Shown: positions 8,432 to 18,958 of the stretch, piece by piece
Layout of the letters: each line of letters begins with the position of its first letter
How positions within the stretch are numbered: position 1 is the stretch's first letter
From: an uncultured Paracoccus sp.
GTDB lineage: Bacteria > Pseudomonadota > Alphaproteobacteria > Rhodobacterales > Rhodobacteraceae
DNA: 64,000 nt
Direction of reading: 5' to 3'
NCBI RefSeq assembly: GCF_947496875.1
Contig: NZ_CANMEH010000006.1
Span: 124,001 to 188,000 of the forward strand
The notes under the pieces: generated by a model
The model's database searches: none
What the model was told of the DNA's origin: nothing
What the model saw: only the letters and a program-made list of their open reading frames with translations
Translations under genes and position numbers: made by a program

Positions 8432-9718
8432 ATGAAGCATCTTCTTCTCGCCTCATTGGTCGCGGCGGTGCCGCTGACGACCTACGCACAGGACAAGCCG
8501 GCCGAGCTCAAGATCGGGGTGGCCACCTTCCTGACCGGCCCCGCCTCGGTCTTCGGGGTGCCGGCCCGGGCCGCGGCCGAGCAGATCGTGGAAGACATGA
8601 ACGCGGATGGCGGCATCGGCGGCGTGCCGGTGCGGTTGAGCTTCATCGACGAGGGGGCTGGCGCCGAGGCGCTGACGACCGAATACCGCCGCCTGGTCGA
8701 AACCGAAAAGGTCGACGCGATGCTGGCGGCGATCTCCTCGGGCAGCTGCGTCACCCTGGCGCCGCTGGCCGAGGATCTGGAGGTGCTGAACCTCATGTGG
8801 GACTGCGGCACCCAGCAGATCTTCGAGCAGGACGAGTACAAATACGTCTTCCGCACTCAGGCGAACGCCACGCCGGAAATGCTGGCGACGGTGGCGTACC
8901 TGCTGAAGACCCGGCCCGACTTCAAGACGCTTGCAGTCGTGAACCAGGATTATGCCTGGGGCCGGGACAGCTGGGAGATCTTCTCGACTGCACTGAAGGC
9001 GATGAAGCCGGATGTGGAGATCGTGGGCGAGTTTTTCCCCAAGTTCGGCGCGGCCGACTTCTCGACCGAGATCTCGCGGCTGCAGGCGCTGCAGCCCGAC
9101 GTGATCCTGTCGACCTCCTGGGGCGGCGACCTGGACACCTTCGTGCAGCAGGCGGCACAGCGCGGCCTGATGAACACCTCGCTGTTCGTGCTGCCGCTCG
9201 CCGAAAGCTCGCTGGAACGGCTGGGGTCCACGTTGCCGGCCGGCCATATCGTCGGGGCGCGCGGCGACCACTACTTCCTGCATCCGGAGTTCCGCGACGA
9301 TCCGGAACTCAAGGCGTTCGTCGAGGAGTTCCGCGAAAAGACCGGGGCGTACCCGATCTACTCGGTATTCCACATGGTTCAGGCGCTTGCCGCGCTGGAG
9401 GCCGCCTATGACAAGGCGATCGAGGCGAATGGCGGTGCCTGGCCATCCGAGGACCAGCTCGTGGCCGCCTTCGAAGGGTTGGAGTTCCAGGGCTACGGCC
9501 GTCCGGTCACCATCCGCGAGGACAACCAGGGGATCGAGGCGCAGTTGCTGGGAACCACGGTGCAGGGGGGTGAATATCCCTTTGCCACGATGGAAAACGT
9601 CATGATCTTCGATGGCGCCGGCATCACCACCCCGATCGGCGAGGAATCGGTGGAGTGGGTCGGCGGCCTGGGCCCCGACTTCGTCGAGTCGGTCAAGGTC
9701 GACACCTTCGAGAACTGA
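8432..9718 (+). CDS. Branched-chain-amino-acid-type ABC transporter substrate-binding protein
   Basis: This is the periplasmic ligand-binding component (LivK-like, Peripla_BP_6 type), 428 residues. A signal peptide is visible (MKHLLLASLVAAVPLTTYAQ), followed by the typical first strand KIGVATFLTGPASVFG. The ATG at 8432 is preferred over one at 8405 because it gives a clean signal peptide and has GGACACGAGG upstream. LivK-family proteins of this length often bind aromatic acids, amides, urea or short organic acids rather than leucine, and the neighbouring cyclase and dehydrogenases support a non-amino-acid ligand. A strong stem-loop lies between this gene and the permeases. Confidence 0.9.
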   Translation: MKHLLLASLVAAVPLTTYAQDKPAELKIGVATFLTGPASVFGVPARAAAEQIVEDMNADGGIGGVPVRLSFIDEGAGAEALTTEYRRLVETEKVDAMLAAISSGSCVTLAPLAEDLEVLNLMWDCGTQQIFEQDEYKYVFRTQANATPEMLATVAYLLKTRPDFKTLAVVNQDYAWGRDSWEIFSTALKAMKPDVEIVGEFFPKFGAADFSTEISRLQALQPDVILSTSWGGDLDTFVQQAAQRGLMNTSLFVLPLAESSLERLGSTLPAGHIVGARGDHYFLHPEFRDDPELKAFVEEFREKTGAYPIYSVFHMVQALAALEAAYDKAIEANGGAWPSEDQLVAAFEGLEFQGYGRPVTIREDNQGIEAQLLGTTVQGGEYPFATMENVMIFDGAGITTPIGEESVEWVGGLGPDFVESVKVDTFEN

Positions 9719-9724
9719 CCCGAG

Positions 9725-9759
9725 GCTGCGCGGCCGGGCGACAGTCCCGGCCGCGCAGC
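9725..9759 (+). other. 14-bp perfect stem-loop between binding-protein and permease genes
   Basis: Positions 9725-9738 pair with 9746-9759 without mismatch around a 7-nt loop (CGACAGT). No T-run follows, so this is not a normal terminator. Stable hairpins here are known in other ABC operons to protect the 5' binding-protein message, allowing it to be made in excess over the permeases. Confidence 0.7.
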
Positions 9760-9783
9760 ACCCTGACCTGATCGGACATCCCC

Positions 9784-10689
9784 ATGAATTTCGTGACCGT
9801 GCTGCTCGCCACCTTCGACGGCATCGCCTATGCCGCGCTGGTGTTCATCGTGGCAGTCGGGCTGACGTTGATCTTTGGCGTGATGCGGATCGTCAATGTG
9901 GCGCACGGGTCGCTCTATGCCATCGGCGCCTATCTGACCGCGTCCCTGACCGCGGCGATCCTCGCGGCGGGGCTGCCACCGTATCTCGGCTTTCCCGTCA
10001 TGCTGGTGGCGGCGGTGGTGATCGGCGTGGTGATCGGCGGCCCGATGGAATGGCTGCTGCTGCGCCGCATCTACGACAAGCCCGAGGTGCTGCAGCTTCT
10101 GGTCACCTTTGCCGTGTTCATGATCCTGGAGGACGTGCAGCGGCTGGTATGGGGCACCCAGCCCTATTTCCAGTCGGCGGCGCTGCAATCGCTGGGCATG
10201 GTGCAGGTGTTCGGCGTGAACTACACCGTCTATCAGCTGATCGTGCTACCCCTGGCGGCGATCGTGCTGCTGGTCGGGCTGCGCTATTTCCTGCGCCGCA
10301 CCCTTGTCGGGAAACTGATCCTTGCCACGACCGAGGACCGCGAGGCCGCGCAGGCGATCGGCATCAACGCCGACCGGGTGTTTCTGCTGACCTTCGTGGT
10401 GGGCGCCGCGCTGGCCGGTCTGGGCGGCGCCCTGGCGCAGCCGACGACATCCGTCCTGCCGGGCATCGGCGCCGACATGATCGTGCTGTCCTTCGCCGTG
10501 GTGGCGACCGCCGGGCTGGGCCAGATCGAGGGCGCCGCCGTGGCGGCGCTGCTGATCGGGCTCGGTCGCAGCTTTGCGGTCTATCTGTGGCCCGAGGCGG
10601 CGGTGCTGGTCCCATATATCATCATGGTGCTGGTCCTGATGGTCAGACCCGAAGGGCTGTTCGGCAGCCCCGCGGCACGCAAGATCTGA
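9784..10689 (+). CDS. Branched-chain-amino-acid-type ABC transporter permease (LivH-like)
   Basis: This inner-membrane permease of the HAAT family has 301 residues. It is almost entirely hydrophobic with about eight membrane segments, starting FVTVLLATFDGIAYAALVFIVAVG. The family segment VGLTLIFGVMRIVNVAHGSLYAIGAY lies near residues 21-46, and the cytoplasmic coupling region near 180-205 contains TTEDREAAQAIGINADRVF. It pairs with the LivM-like permease 16 bases downstream to form the translocation path for the substrate bound by the protein encoded at 8432. The specificity is not evident. Confidence 0.92.
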   Translation: MNFVTVLLATFDGIAYAALVFIVAVGLTLIFGVMRIVNVAHGSLYAIGAYLTASLTAAILAAGLPPYLGFPVMLVAAVVIGVVIGGPMEWLLLRRIYDKPEVLQLLVTFAVFMILEDVQRLVWGTQPYFQSAALQSLGMVQVFGVNYTVYQLIVLPLAAIVLLVGLRYFLRRTLVGKLILATTEDREAAQAIGINADRVFLLTFVVGAALAGLGGALAQPTTSVLPGIGADMIVLSFAVVATAGLGQIEGAAVAALLIGLGRSFAVYLWPEAAVLVPYIIMVLVLMVRPEGLFGSPAARKI

Positions 10690-10705
10690 CCGGAGGTTCA
10701 CGGCA

Positions 10706-11656
10706 ATGACACGACTCCTGCCCGCTCTGCTGGTCCTGGCCATCGCTGCCGTGCCCTGGCTGATGCCGAACCTGCAGGTACTGCTCACGCTGGCGCTGGC
10801 AAAGGGCATCGCGGTGATGGGGGTCACGGTCCTGTTGCGGGCCGGGCAGGTATCGTTCGGGCACGCGCTGTTCTTTGCGGTGTCCGCCTATGCCGCCGCC
10901 TTCCTGATCGCGGCCTGGCCCGGTGCGGACCTCATCCTGGTCCTGGTGGCCGGCGTCGCCGGGGCACTGGTCGCGGGGCTGCTGGTGGGCCTGTTCGTGG
11001 TCCGCTATCGCGGCATCTTCTTTTCGATGCTCAATCTCGCTTTCTCGATGATCTTCTGGTCGTTCCTGGAAAAGTTCTATCACCTGACCGGCGGCGCCGA
11101 TGGCAAGCGCATCCGGCGCCCGCCCGTGCTGGGCGCCGACATCGGGCGAAGCGATTTCGAGCTGCTGCTGTTCTACATCACCCTCGGACTTGCCCTGGCG
11201 CTCGCCTGGTTCACCCTGCGCTGGCTCGGCTCGCCGCGCGGCCACCTGTTCCGCACCATCAAGACCAACGAGACCCGGCTGCAGTATCTGGGCATGTCGC
11301 CGCGGCACGTGATGCTGTCGGGCTATGTTCTGTCGGCGGTGCTGTGCGGCGTCGGCGGCGTGCTGATGGGGCTGAGCCAGGGCGTGGTCACGCCGGACTT
11401 CGCCTGGTGGGTCCGCTCTGGCGAGATGGTGTTCATCGCCGTCCTGGGCGGGGCAGGGTCCGTGGCCGGGGCCCTGCTGGGTGCCATCGTCTACGAGATG
11501 GTGCGCATCTACGCCTCGGCCTTCGCGGGCGACATCTGGCAGATGCTGCTGGGCGGCTTCCTGTTGATCATCATCCTGTTCGCCCCGGGCGGGCTGGTCG
11601 GAATGTTCCACCGCTTCTTCCCGGGCAGGGCGCAGGACGGCGAGGACCGCACATGA
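10706..11656 (+). CDS. Branched-chain-amino-acid-type ABC transporter permease (LivM-like)
   Basis: This is the second inner-membrane permease of the importer, 316 residues with about nine hydrophobic segments. The conserved GQVSFGHALFFAVSAYAAA segment lies near residue 50, and the coupling loop with TNETRLQYLGMSPRHV near 190. A GGAGG ribosome site precedes the ATG. Its stop overlaps the LivG-like ATP-binding gene by 4 bases (ATGA), indicating translational coupling. The charged C-terminal tail (FFPGRAQDGEDRT) is cytoplasmic. Confidence 0.92.
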   Translation: MTRLLPALLVLAIAAVPWLMPNLQVLLTLALAKGIAVMGVTVLLRAGQVSFGHALFFAVSAYAAAFLIAAWPGADLILVLVAGVAGALVAGLLVGLFVVRYRGIFFSMLNLAFSMIFWSFLEKFYHLTGGADGKRIRRPPVLGADIGRSDFELLLFYITLGLALALAWFTLRWLGSPRGHLFRTIKTNETRLQYLGMSPRHVMLSGYVLSAVLCGVGGVLMGLSQGVVTPDFAWWVRSGEMVFIAVLGGAGSVAGALLGAIVYEMVRIYASAFAGDIWQMLLGGFLLIIILFAPGGLVGMFHRFFPGRAQDGEDRT

Positions 11657-12404
11657 CCACCCCGCATCTCCTGGAAGCGCGCAATCTGGAAATCCGCTTT
11701 GGCGGGGTGGTCGCGGCCAATGACGTCTCGCTGCACGTCAATCGCGGCCAGAACATGGCCATCATCGGTCCGAACGGGGCGGGCAAGACCACCTTCCTGA
11801 ACATCTGCACCGGCTGGCTGAAGCCGACCCGGGGACAGGTTCTGCTGGAGGGCCGGGACATCACCCGGCTGTCGCCGCGCGACATCGCCCGGCGCGGGGT
11901 GGCCCGCGCCTTTCAGATCCCGCAGCTGTTCACCGAGCATACCGCGCTCGAAAACCTTCTGATCGCGGTGGCGGCCCGGGATCGTCTGTCCAATCCCCTG
12001 CGCGATCTGCACCGCATCCCAGAACGGGCCGAAATGATGCACATGCTCGAGATGGTGAACTGCGCCGACGTCGCCCATCGACAGGTGGACGAACTGTCGG
12101 AAGGGCAGCGCAAGCTGATCGACATCGCGATCGCCCTGGCGCTGAAGCCGCGGCTGCTGCTGATGGACGAGCCGACCTCGGGCGTCGCCTCGTCCGAGAA
12201 ATTCGCCGTTATGGATATCCTCGTCCGTGCGCTGCACGAGGCCCAGGTCACCAGCGTCTTCGTGGAACACGACATGGCCATCGTCGAACGCTATGCCGAC
12301 GAGGTCGCCGTCTGGGCTGCCGGCGATGTCCGCCTGCGCGGCGCGCCGGCCGAGGTCCTGGCCCATCCCGACGTCATCCGTGACGTGATCGGCGAGGTGG
12401 TCTG

Positions 12405-12405
<1 letters not shown>
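11653..12405 (+). CDS. ABC transporter ATP-binding protein (LivG-like)
   Basis: This ATPase subunit energises the importer; it has 250 residues. Walker A is GPNGAGKTT (about 39-47). The signature motif is LSEGQ near 148 in place of LSGGQ, a form common in LivG proteins. Walker B with its glutamate is LLLMDEPTSG near 168-177, and the H-loop is VEHDM. The ATG at 11653 overlaps the livM-like stop. A longer frame upstream is only an open stretch inside livM. Its own stop overlaps the start of the LivF-like gene by one base (TGATG). Confidence 0.93.
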
Positions 12406-13081
<676 letters not shown>

Positions 13082-13082
<1 letters not shown>

Positions 13083-14530
13083 TGGCATCGAACATGCGGA
13101 TCCCCGATCCCCTGAACCTGATCGGCGGACAGTGGGTACCGCCGCGTTCCGGGAAGACGCTGGAGGTGGTCTCGCCCATCGACGGCGAGGTCTTCACCCG
13201 GATCGCGGATTCGGGTGCCGAGGACATCGACGCCGCCGTTGCCGCCGCCCGCAGCGCCTTCGAGGAAGGCGAATGGTCGCGCCTGACCGCCGCCGAGCGG
13301 GGCCGCTTGCTGCTGCGCTTTTCGCAGGCGATCCTCGACAATGCCGAGGAACTGGCGCAACTGGAAACCCGCGACAACGGCAAGCCGATCGCCCAGTCGC
13401 GCGCGGACATGACGGTCACCGCCCGCTATTTCGAATTCTACGGCGGCGGCGCCGACAAGGTGCATGGCGACGTGATCCCGTTCCTGAACGGCTACAACGT
13501 GCAGATGACGCGCGAACCGCATGGCGTCACGGGCCACATCATTCCGTGGAACTACCCCGCCCAGATGTTCGGCCGGTCGGTGGCCGCGGCTCTGGCGATG
13601 GGCAATGCGGCGGTGATGAAACCGGCCGAGGATGCGTGCCTGTCGGTGCTGCGGCTGGGCGAGATCGCGAACGCGATCCTGCCACCCGGTGCCCTGAACA
13701 TCGTGGCGGGTCGGGGCGAGGTGGCCGGCAAGGCGCTGTCGCAGCATCGCGGCATCGACTTCATCAGCTTCACCGGCTCTCCCGAGGTCGGGCAGATGAT
13801 CCAGATCGAGGCGGCCAGGAACTTCATCGGCTGCACGCTGGAACTGGGCGGCAAGTCCCCGCAGATCGTCTTCGAGGACGCCGATCTGGACGCGGCGCTG
13901 CCGGTGCTGGCGAATGCCATCATCCAGAACGGCGGCCAGACCTGTTCGGCGGGCGCGCGGGTGCTGGTCCAGCGCAGCATCTACGACAGCCTGATGGCCC
14001 GGCTGAAGGAGCGGTTCGAGGCGGTCGAGGCCTCTCCGTCGGAGGAGGGTGCGATCCTGGGTCCGCTGATCTCGGCCCGGCAGAAGCGCCGGGTCGAAGG
14101 CTATATCGACAATGCCGACGCGCCGCTGGTCGCCCGCGGCCGGGTCGCGGAGCACGCCCCCAAGGGCGGCTACTATGTTGCACCGGCCCTGTTCGGTCCG
14201 GTCGCGCCGGACGCCCGAATCGCGCAGGAAGAGGTGTTCGGTCCGGTTCTTGTGGCGATCCCCTTCGACACCGAGGCCGAGGCGATCCGGATCGCCAACG
14301 GCACCGAGTACGGCCTCGTCGCCGGGATCTGGACCCGCGACGGTGGCCGCCAGCACCGGGTCGCCAAGGCGATGCGCTGCGGGCAGGTGTTCGTGAACGG
14401 CTATGGCGCAGGGGGCGGGGTCGAACTGCCCTTTGGCGGGATCCGCAAATCCGGCCACGGCCGCGAGAAGGGGTTCGAGGCGCTGTACGAGTTTTCCACG
14501 ATCAAGACGATCGTGATCAATCACGGCTAA
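13082..14530 (+). CDS. NAD(P)-dependent aldehyde dehydrogenase
   Basis: This cytoplasmic enzyme should oxidise an aldehyde to the carboxylic acid; it has 482 residues, the family's normal length. The catalytic cysteine lies in GGQTCSAGARVLV at residue 288, and the general-base glutamate in LELGGKSPQ at 254. The cofactor-site motifs PWNYPAQM and FTGSPEVGQ are present. The gene overlaps the transporter ATPase by one base and is followed after 14 bases by a short-chain dehydrogenase. Together with the divergent alcohol dehydrogenase this gives a plausible alcohol-aldehyde-acid route for the imported compound. Substrate specificity (betaine aldehyde, aromatic or other) cannot be assigned from sequence alone. 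Confidence 0.93.
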
Positions 14531-14544
14531 GGAAAGGACACGGA

Positions 14545-15294
14545 ATGCGCTTGCAGGGGAAACGGAGCCTCGTCACCGGCGCCGCCTCGGGGTTCGGCAA
14601 GGGAATTGCAGAAGCCTTTGTCCGCGAGGGCGCCCGGGTGGCGATCGTCGACCTGAACGGCGATGGCGCGCGGCGGGTCGCCGACAGCCTGGGTGACGCG
14701 GCGATCGCCATCACCTGCGACGTATCCAGGCGCGAGGATATCGACCGTGCCGTGCAGGAAACCCGCGACGGTCTCGGCGGGCTCGACATCGTCGTGAACA
14801 ACGCCGGCTGGACGAACCGCAACCAGCCCTTGCTGAACACCGACGAGGCGACGTTCCGCAAGATCTACGACATCAACGTCCTGTCGATCTTTCACATGAC
14901 TCATGCCTGCGTGCCCTACTGGCGCGAGGCCGGGGGCGGGGTGATGATCAACATCGGCTCGACCGCTGGCATCCGGCCGCGCCCGGGGCTGACCTGGTAC
15001 AACAGCTCCAAGGGCGCGGTGAACCTGATGACCCGCAGCCTGGCCGTCGAACTGGCGCCGGACGGCATCAGGGTCAACTGCATCGCCCCGGTCATGGGCA
15101 ACACCGCCCTGCTGCAGGACTTCATGGGCGTCGAGGATACGCCGGAAAACCGCGCCCGTTTCGTGGCGACCATCCCGTTGGGGCGCATGTCCGAACCCCG
15201 CGACATCGCCAACGCGGCGCTGTACCTGGCCTCGGACGAGGCCGATTTCATCACCGGCGTCGTGCTGGAGGTGGATGGCGGTCGGACCATCTGA
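14545..15294 (+). CDS. Short-chain dehydrogenase/reductase (SDR), glucose 1-dehydrogenase-like
   Basis: This NAD(P)-dependent oxidoreductase has 249 residues. It shows the classical SDR pattern: TGAASGFGKGIA near residue 12, an acidic residue after the second strand (IVDLNGD, suggesting NAD preference), NNAG near 87, and Tyr152-Lys156 in YNSSK with the catalytic serine near 139. The C-terminus ends in ITGVVLEVDGGRTI. The ATG at 14545 has an AAGGAAAGGA ribosome site. It is the last gene of the 7273-15294 operon, so it probably acts on an alcohol or keto intermediate of the same pathway. Confidence 0.92.
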   Translation: MRLQGKRSLVTGAASGFGKGIAEAFVREGARVAIVDLNGDGARRVADSLGDAAIAITCDVSRREDIDRAVQETRDGLGGLDIVVNNAGWTNRNQPLLNTDEATFRKIYDINVLSIFHMTHACVPYWREAGGGVMINIGSTAGIRPRPGLTWYNSSKGAVNLMTRSLAVELAPDGIRVNCIAPVMGNTALLQDFMGVEDTPENRARFVATIPLGRMSEPRDIANAALYLASDEADFITGVVLEVDGGRTI

Positions 15295-15305
15295 CCGCCC
15301 GTCCG

Positions 15306-16283
15306 GTGTTCGACCCCTCCTCGATGACGGGCGCGACCGGCCGGACCTGGGGTAGTGATCCGCCAGCGCTGGGCGGCCCGTCACCCGTGGACAGCAAGGT
15401 TGATCCCTGGACCGCCGCGATGCGCCGGGGCGATTACGCCACGGCATGGTCCATCGCTGCGGCCGAACAGGCGCGTCGCGATCCCGCCCGGCGGGACGAT
15501 CACGATCTGCCCTATCACCTGCGCTGGGTGTGGGACGGCCGTCCGTTCGACGGGGGCGACGTGCTGGTCCGGTGCTACCACGGCTTGGGCGACACGGTGC
15601 AGTTCGCCCGCTATCTGCCGCTGCTGCGCCAGCGTGCTGCCTCGGTGACGGTCGAGATGCAGCCGCGGCTGCTGCCGTTGTTCCGCGACCATCCGGGGAT
15701 CGACCGGCTGGTCCCGTTCGACGTCGCCGCGCCCGTGCCCCCGCTCGACTGCGACCTCGAGATCATGGAGCTGGCCTTTGCCCTGCGGATCCCGCCCGAC
15801 GCCGCGCCGCCGGTCCTGCCGCCGGTGCCACCGGCCCATCTGCCGCCCGGCTGCATCGCGCTGTGCTGGCGCGGGGGCGACTGGGATCCGGATCGGTCGA
15901 TCCCCGAGCCGCTGATGAGGCCGCTGGCGCGCGGGCCGGCGGTCAGCCTGGTGGCGGCCCCGACCGAGCTGCCGGTGATCAATCCGCAGGGCTGTCCCAT
16001 GGACATGATGCAGACCGCCGCGCTCATCTCGGGGGCGGCGCTGGTGATCACCGTCGACACCCTGGTCGCCCATCTGGCGGGGTCGCTGAACCGTCCGACC
16101 TGGCTGCTGGTCAAGCATGACCCGGATTGGCGCTGGCCGGTCGAGGGAATGCGCACTTCCTGGTACCCGTCGATGCGGGTGTTCCGTCAGGACCACCCCG
16201 GCGACTGGCCGGGGGTGATCGCCCGCGTCACCAACGCCCTGGACCGACAGGCCGGGGCGCCCCGGTCGCGGGCGCCGGCTTGA
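15306..16283 (+). CDS. Glycosyltransferase family 9 (heptosyltransferase)-like protein
   Basis: This 325-residue protein looks like a GT-B glycosyltransferase related to ADP-heptose transferases. The N-terminal half has DVLVRCYHGLGDTVQFARYLP (the GLGD nucleotide-sugar fold element) and the C-terminal half ALVITVDTLVAHLAGSLNRPTWLL (the family's D(T/S)xxxHxAG signature). The true start is uncertain: GTG at 15306, ATG at 15324 or GTG at 15387 are all in frame, and the conserved region begins about DPWTAAMRRGDYATAW, just after 15387. It probably builds surface polysaccharide or LPS core. It lies just after the dehydrogenase operon, 32 bases before the DUF6165 gene. Confidence 0.75.
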   Translation: MFDPSSMTGATGRTWGSDPPALGGPSPVDSKVDPWTAAMRRGDYATAWSIAAAEQARRDPARRDDHDLPYHLRWVWDGRPFDGGDVLVRCYHGLGDTVQFARYLPLLRQRAASVTVEMQPRLLPLFRDHPGIDRLVPFDVAAPVPPLDCDLEIMELAFALRIPPDAAPPVLPPVPPAHLPPGCIALCWRGGDWDPDRSIPEPLMRPLARGPAVSLVAAPTELPVINPQGCPMDMMQTAALISGAALVITVDTLVAHLAGSLNRPTWLLVKHDPDWRWPVEGMRTSWYPSMRVFRQDHPGDWPGVIARVTNALDRQAGAPRSRAPA

Positions 16284-16314
16284 CGTCGCGACGCGGAACG
16301 GGCCAGAGAAGGCC

Positions 16315-16767
16315 ATGACTGCGCCCCGGCCTGCCACCGACCAGATGAACGCAACCCCATCGCGAGGCGGCAAGACCGCGATGCCGCTGGTGCCCGTGTC
16401 CTGGGGCGAACTGCTGGACAAGATCACGATCCTGCAGATCAAGGCCGACCGCATCCGCGAGCCGACGGCGCTCGCGAATGTCCGGCGCGAACTGCATCTG
16501 CTCGATCAGGTTGCAGAAAGGGTGCGTGGGACCCCCGGGCTTGCGCCGCTGGTGGCGCAGCTGCGGCTGGTCAACGAAAGCCTGTGGGACATCGAGGACG
16601 ACATCAGGCGCAAGGAACTGCTCGGGTGTTTCGACCACAGCTTCGTCGCGCTGGCCCGCGCCGTCTATCAGACCAACGACGAACGCGCCGCCATCAAGCG
16701 GCGGATCAATATCCTGCTGGGGTCGGCGCTGGTCGAGGAAAAGCACCATCCCGTGCAGGCAGGTTGA
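16315..16767 (+). CDS. DUF6165-type small protein
   Basis: This 150-residue protein has no known catalytic motif. The conserved core begins VPVSWGELLDKITILQIKADRI, which I recognise as the DUF6165 signature. The remainder is charged and helical with many Glu/Arg, suggesting a coiled-coil-like helical protein. The start may be 16315 (AGAAGG just upstream), 16345 or 16381; the conserved part starts at the last of these. DUF6165 genes are commonly seen near surface-sugar genes, which fits here with a GT9-like gene before it and UDP-glucose dehydrogenase after it. The molecular function is unknown. Confidence 0.7.
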   Translation: MTAPRPATDQMNATPSRGGKTAMPLVPVSWGELLDKITILQIKADRIREPTALANVRRELHLLDQVAERVRGTPGLAPLVAQLRLVNESLWDIEDDIRRKELLGCFDHSFVALARAVYQTNDERAAIKRRINILLGSALVEEKHHPVQAG

Positions 16768-16860
16768 TCCTGATCGATGCAACTTGACCGGGCTTTGCGT
16801 TGACGCAAGCGCCCGAACATGCTGCTGCTCTGCCGTATTCAGAAAAACAGGATTGACGTG

Positions 16861-18030
16861 ATGAAGATTGCAGTGGCCGGGCTTGGATATGTCGGTACCG
16901 CCAATGTCGTCCTTTTGGCGCAGAACCATCAGGTCACCGCGGTCGATCTGAACCCCGACCGCGTTGCGGCGATGGGGCGCCGGGAAAGCCCGATCGAGGA
17001 CGCGCTGGCGACCGAGTATCTGGCGACCCGGGATCTGGACCTGCGGGCCACCACGGACGGCCCGTCCGCCTATGCCGATGCCGGGCTGGTGCTGATCGCC
17101 ACGCCCACCGACTATGACCCGGTCAGCAACCGCTTCAACACCTCGTCGGTGGAGGCGGTAATCCGGCAGGTCCAGCAGGTGAACCCGCAGGCGCTGATCC
17201 TGATCCGGTCGACCATCCCGGTCGGATTCGTGGAGCGGATGCGCGCCGAGACCGGTTCGGACCTGATCCTGTTCGCGCCCGAATTCCTGCGCGAGGGGCA
17301 GGCGCTGGCCGACAGCCTGGCGCCATCGCGCGTCGTGGTGGGCGACCGGGGCCCCCGCGGCCGGCAGGTGGCGGACCTGCTGTTGCAGGGTGCCACCCGC
17401 AAGGATGCGCCCGTGCTGCTGACCGGGCCGACCGAGGCCGAAGCGATCAAGCTGTTCGCCAACACCTATCTCGCCATGCGGGTCGCTTTCTTCAACGAAC
17501 TGGACAGCTATGCCGAGGCTCGCGGGCTGGTCACCCGGGAAATCATCGACGGGGTGTCGGGCGATCCGCGCATCGGTCGCCACTACAACAACCCCAGCTT
17601 CGGCTATGGCGGATACTGCCTGCCCAAGGACACCAAGCAGATGCTGGCCAACTATGACAAGGTGCCGCAGAACCTGATGGCGGCGATCGTCGACAGTAAC
17701 CGGACCCGCAAGGATTTCGTTGCCGAACAGATCATCGCCCGCCAGCCCCGTGTGGTCGGGATCTATCGCCTGGCGATGAAGGCCGGGTCCGACAATTTCC
17801 GGCACAGTTCGATCCAGGGCGTGATGAAGCGGATCAAGGCCAAGGGGATCGAGTGCATCGTGTACGAACCGGCGCTCGAGAAGCCGGACTTCTTCCGCTC
17901 TCGCGTCGTCAACGACCTCGACGCCTTCAAGCGCGAGGCCGATGTGATCGTCTCCAACCGCCTCAGTTCCGATCTGTCGGACGTGGCGGACAAGGTCTAC
18001 ACGCGCGATCTCTCCGGGCGGGACGACTGA
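16861..18030 (+). CDS. ugd: UDP-glucose 6-dehydrogenase
   Basis: The enzyme oxidises UDP-glucose twice with NAD+ to UDP-glucuronate. It has 389 residues, the short bacterial Ugd type. The N-terminal Rossmann motif GLGYVG lies at residues 7-12, RSTIPVGF near 117, and the catalytic cysteine near residue 253 in [14 protein letters not shown], a stretch matching the enterobacterial Ugd active site. I start at the ATG at 16861, directly at the first beta strand. A UDP-xylose synthase encoded on the other strand (18959-20017) could use the product, so this gene likely feeds the glycan island with UDP-glucuronate and UDP-xylose. Confidence 0.92.
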   Translation: MKIAVAGLGYVGTANVVLLAQNHQVTAVDLNPDRVAAMGRRESPIEDALATEYLATRDLDLRATTDGPSAYADAGLVLIATPTDYDPVSNRFNTSSVEAVIRQVQQVNPQALILIRSTIPVGFVERMRAETGSDLILFAPEFLREGQALADSLAPSRVVVGDRGPRGRQVADLLLQGATRKDAPVLLTGPTEAEAIKLFANTYLAMRVAFFNELDSYAEARGLVTREIIDGVSGDPRIGRHYNNPSFGYGGYCLPKDTKQMLANYDKVPQNLMAAIVDSNRTRKDFVAEQIIARQPRVVGIYRLAMKAGSDNFRHSSIQGVMKRIKAKGIECIVYEPALEKPDFFRSRVVNDLDAFKREADVIVSNRLSSDLSDVADKVYTRDLSGRDD

Positions 18031-18198
18031 CCCCCGAAACGGCTGACGTGCGATCGCCGACGGACGCCGACGTCACCGGGTCCTGTGATCTTCGGACCGC
18101 ACCAGTGGCGTCCCGGTGGTTGGATGCGGTGACGAACCGCTCGCCTTCGACGTGAACCGTGCTAGGTTAACGGTCGTGACGGGCGCAGGGGGCGGCGC

Positions 18199-18921
18199 AT
18201 GGCGATAACGGATGGAGAACCGGCAGGCTCGCACGAGCGGGCCGAGAACGATCTTGTGCTGTCGTTCCTCCGGGTGCGACAGGCGATCGGATTGCTGGGC
18301 TATTTCCTGCCGGCCGCGCTGCTCGGCTTCGGGATCGTGTTCGCCGATGGCATCCCGGCCAGCATGTCGGCGTCCTACTATTCGCCGATGCGCGAAATCT
18401 TCGTCGGGACCGTCTGCGCGATTGCCGTGTTCTTGTGGAGCTATGAGGGGTATCGGCCCCGCTCGGGCGAATGGATCAGCGACCTGGTCACGGCCCGCAT
18501 TGCGTCCCTGGGGGCGCTGGCGGTTGCCTGGGTGCCGACGATGCCCGACATGCCAGTTGGCTGCACGCTGAGCCAGTGCGTGCTCGGGTTTTCGCTGGCA
18601 AGCACGATCCACTGGCTTGGCGCGGCCGTGTTCTTCGGTGCGCTGGCGGTATTCTGCCTGGTCCTGTTCGTCCGCGGACCGGCCACGACCGAGGAAAAGA
18701 CGGCCAGCAACACTATCTACCGGATCTGCGGCTGGATCATCCTGGCGGCGATGGCGGGAATCGCGGTGGTCCTGTTTGCTCCCGATCCCGTCAAGCTGCG
18801 GCTGCTGCCGCTGCGACCGGTATTCTGGCTGGAGAGCGTGGCGACGGTCGCGTTCGCGACCTCGTGGCTGGTCAAGGGCGACGCGCTGCGCCCGATGGTG
18901 CGGGCGATGGCGCAAGACTGA
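18199..18921 (+). CDS. Six-segment membrane protein of unknown function
   Basis: This 240-residue protein has about six hydrophobic segments (near 32-50, 70-85, 102-118, 133-155, 172-190 and 205-222), joined by short polar loops. The first extracytoplasmic loop contains SASYYSPMREIFVG, and two cysteines (CTLSQC) lie in the middle loop. A GGGGGCGGC stretch precedes the ATG. It resembles DUF998-like multispanning proteins in overall layout, but I cannot assign a family with confidence. The gene is convergent with the UDP-xylose synthase gene. An imperfect GC-rich hairpin (about 18924-18960) lies between them and may act for both. Confidence 0.7.
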   Translation: MAITDGEPAGSHERAENDLVLSFLRVRQAIGLLGYFLPAALLGFGIVFADGIPASMSASYYSPMREIFVGTVCAIAVFLWSYEGYRPRSGEWISDLVTARIASLGALAVAWVPTMPDMPVGCTLSQCVLGFSLASTIHWLGAAVFFGALAVFCLVLFVRGPATTEEKTASNTIYRICGWIILAAMAGIAVVLFAPDPVKLRLLPLRPVFWLESVATVAFATSWLVKGDALRPMVRAMAQD

Positions 18922-18958
18922 GGGACGGCGCGGATTCGCGGGCGCATCCCCGCGCCCG

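Noticed and set aside
13132-14544. Possible 471-codon extension of the SDR gene
   Set aside because: It lies out of frame inside the aldehyde dehydrogenase gene and the ATG at 14545 has a strong ribosome site at the expected SDR N-terminus.
18153-18172. Short ACCGT/ACGGT inverted repeat before the six-segment membrane protein gene
   Set aside because: The half sites are only five bases and the spacing is imperfect; it is at chance level for this base composition.
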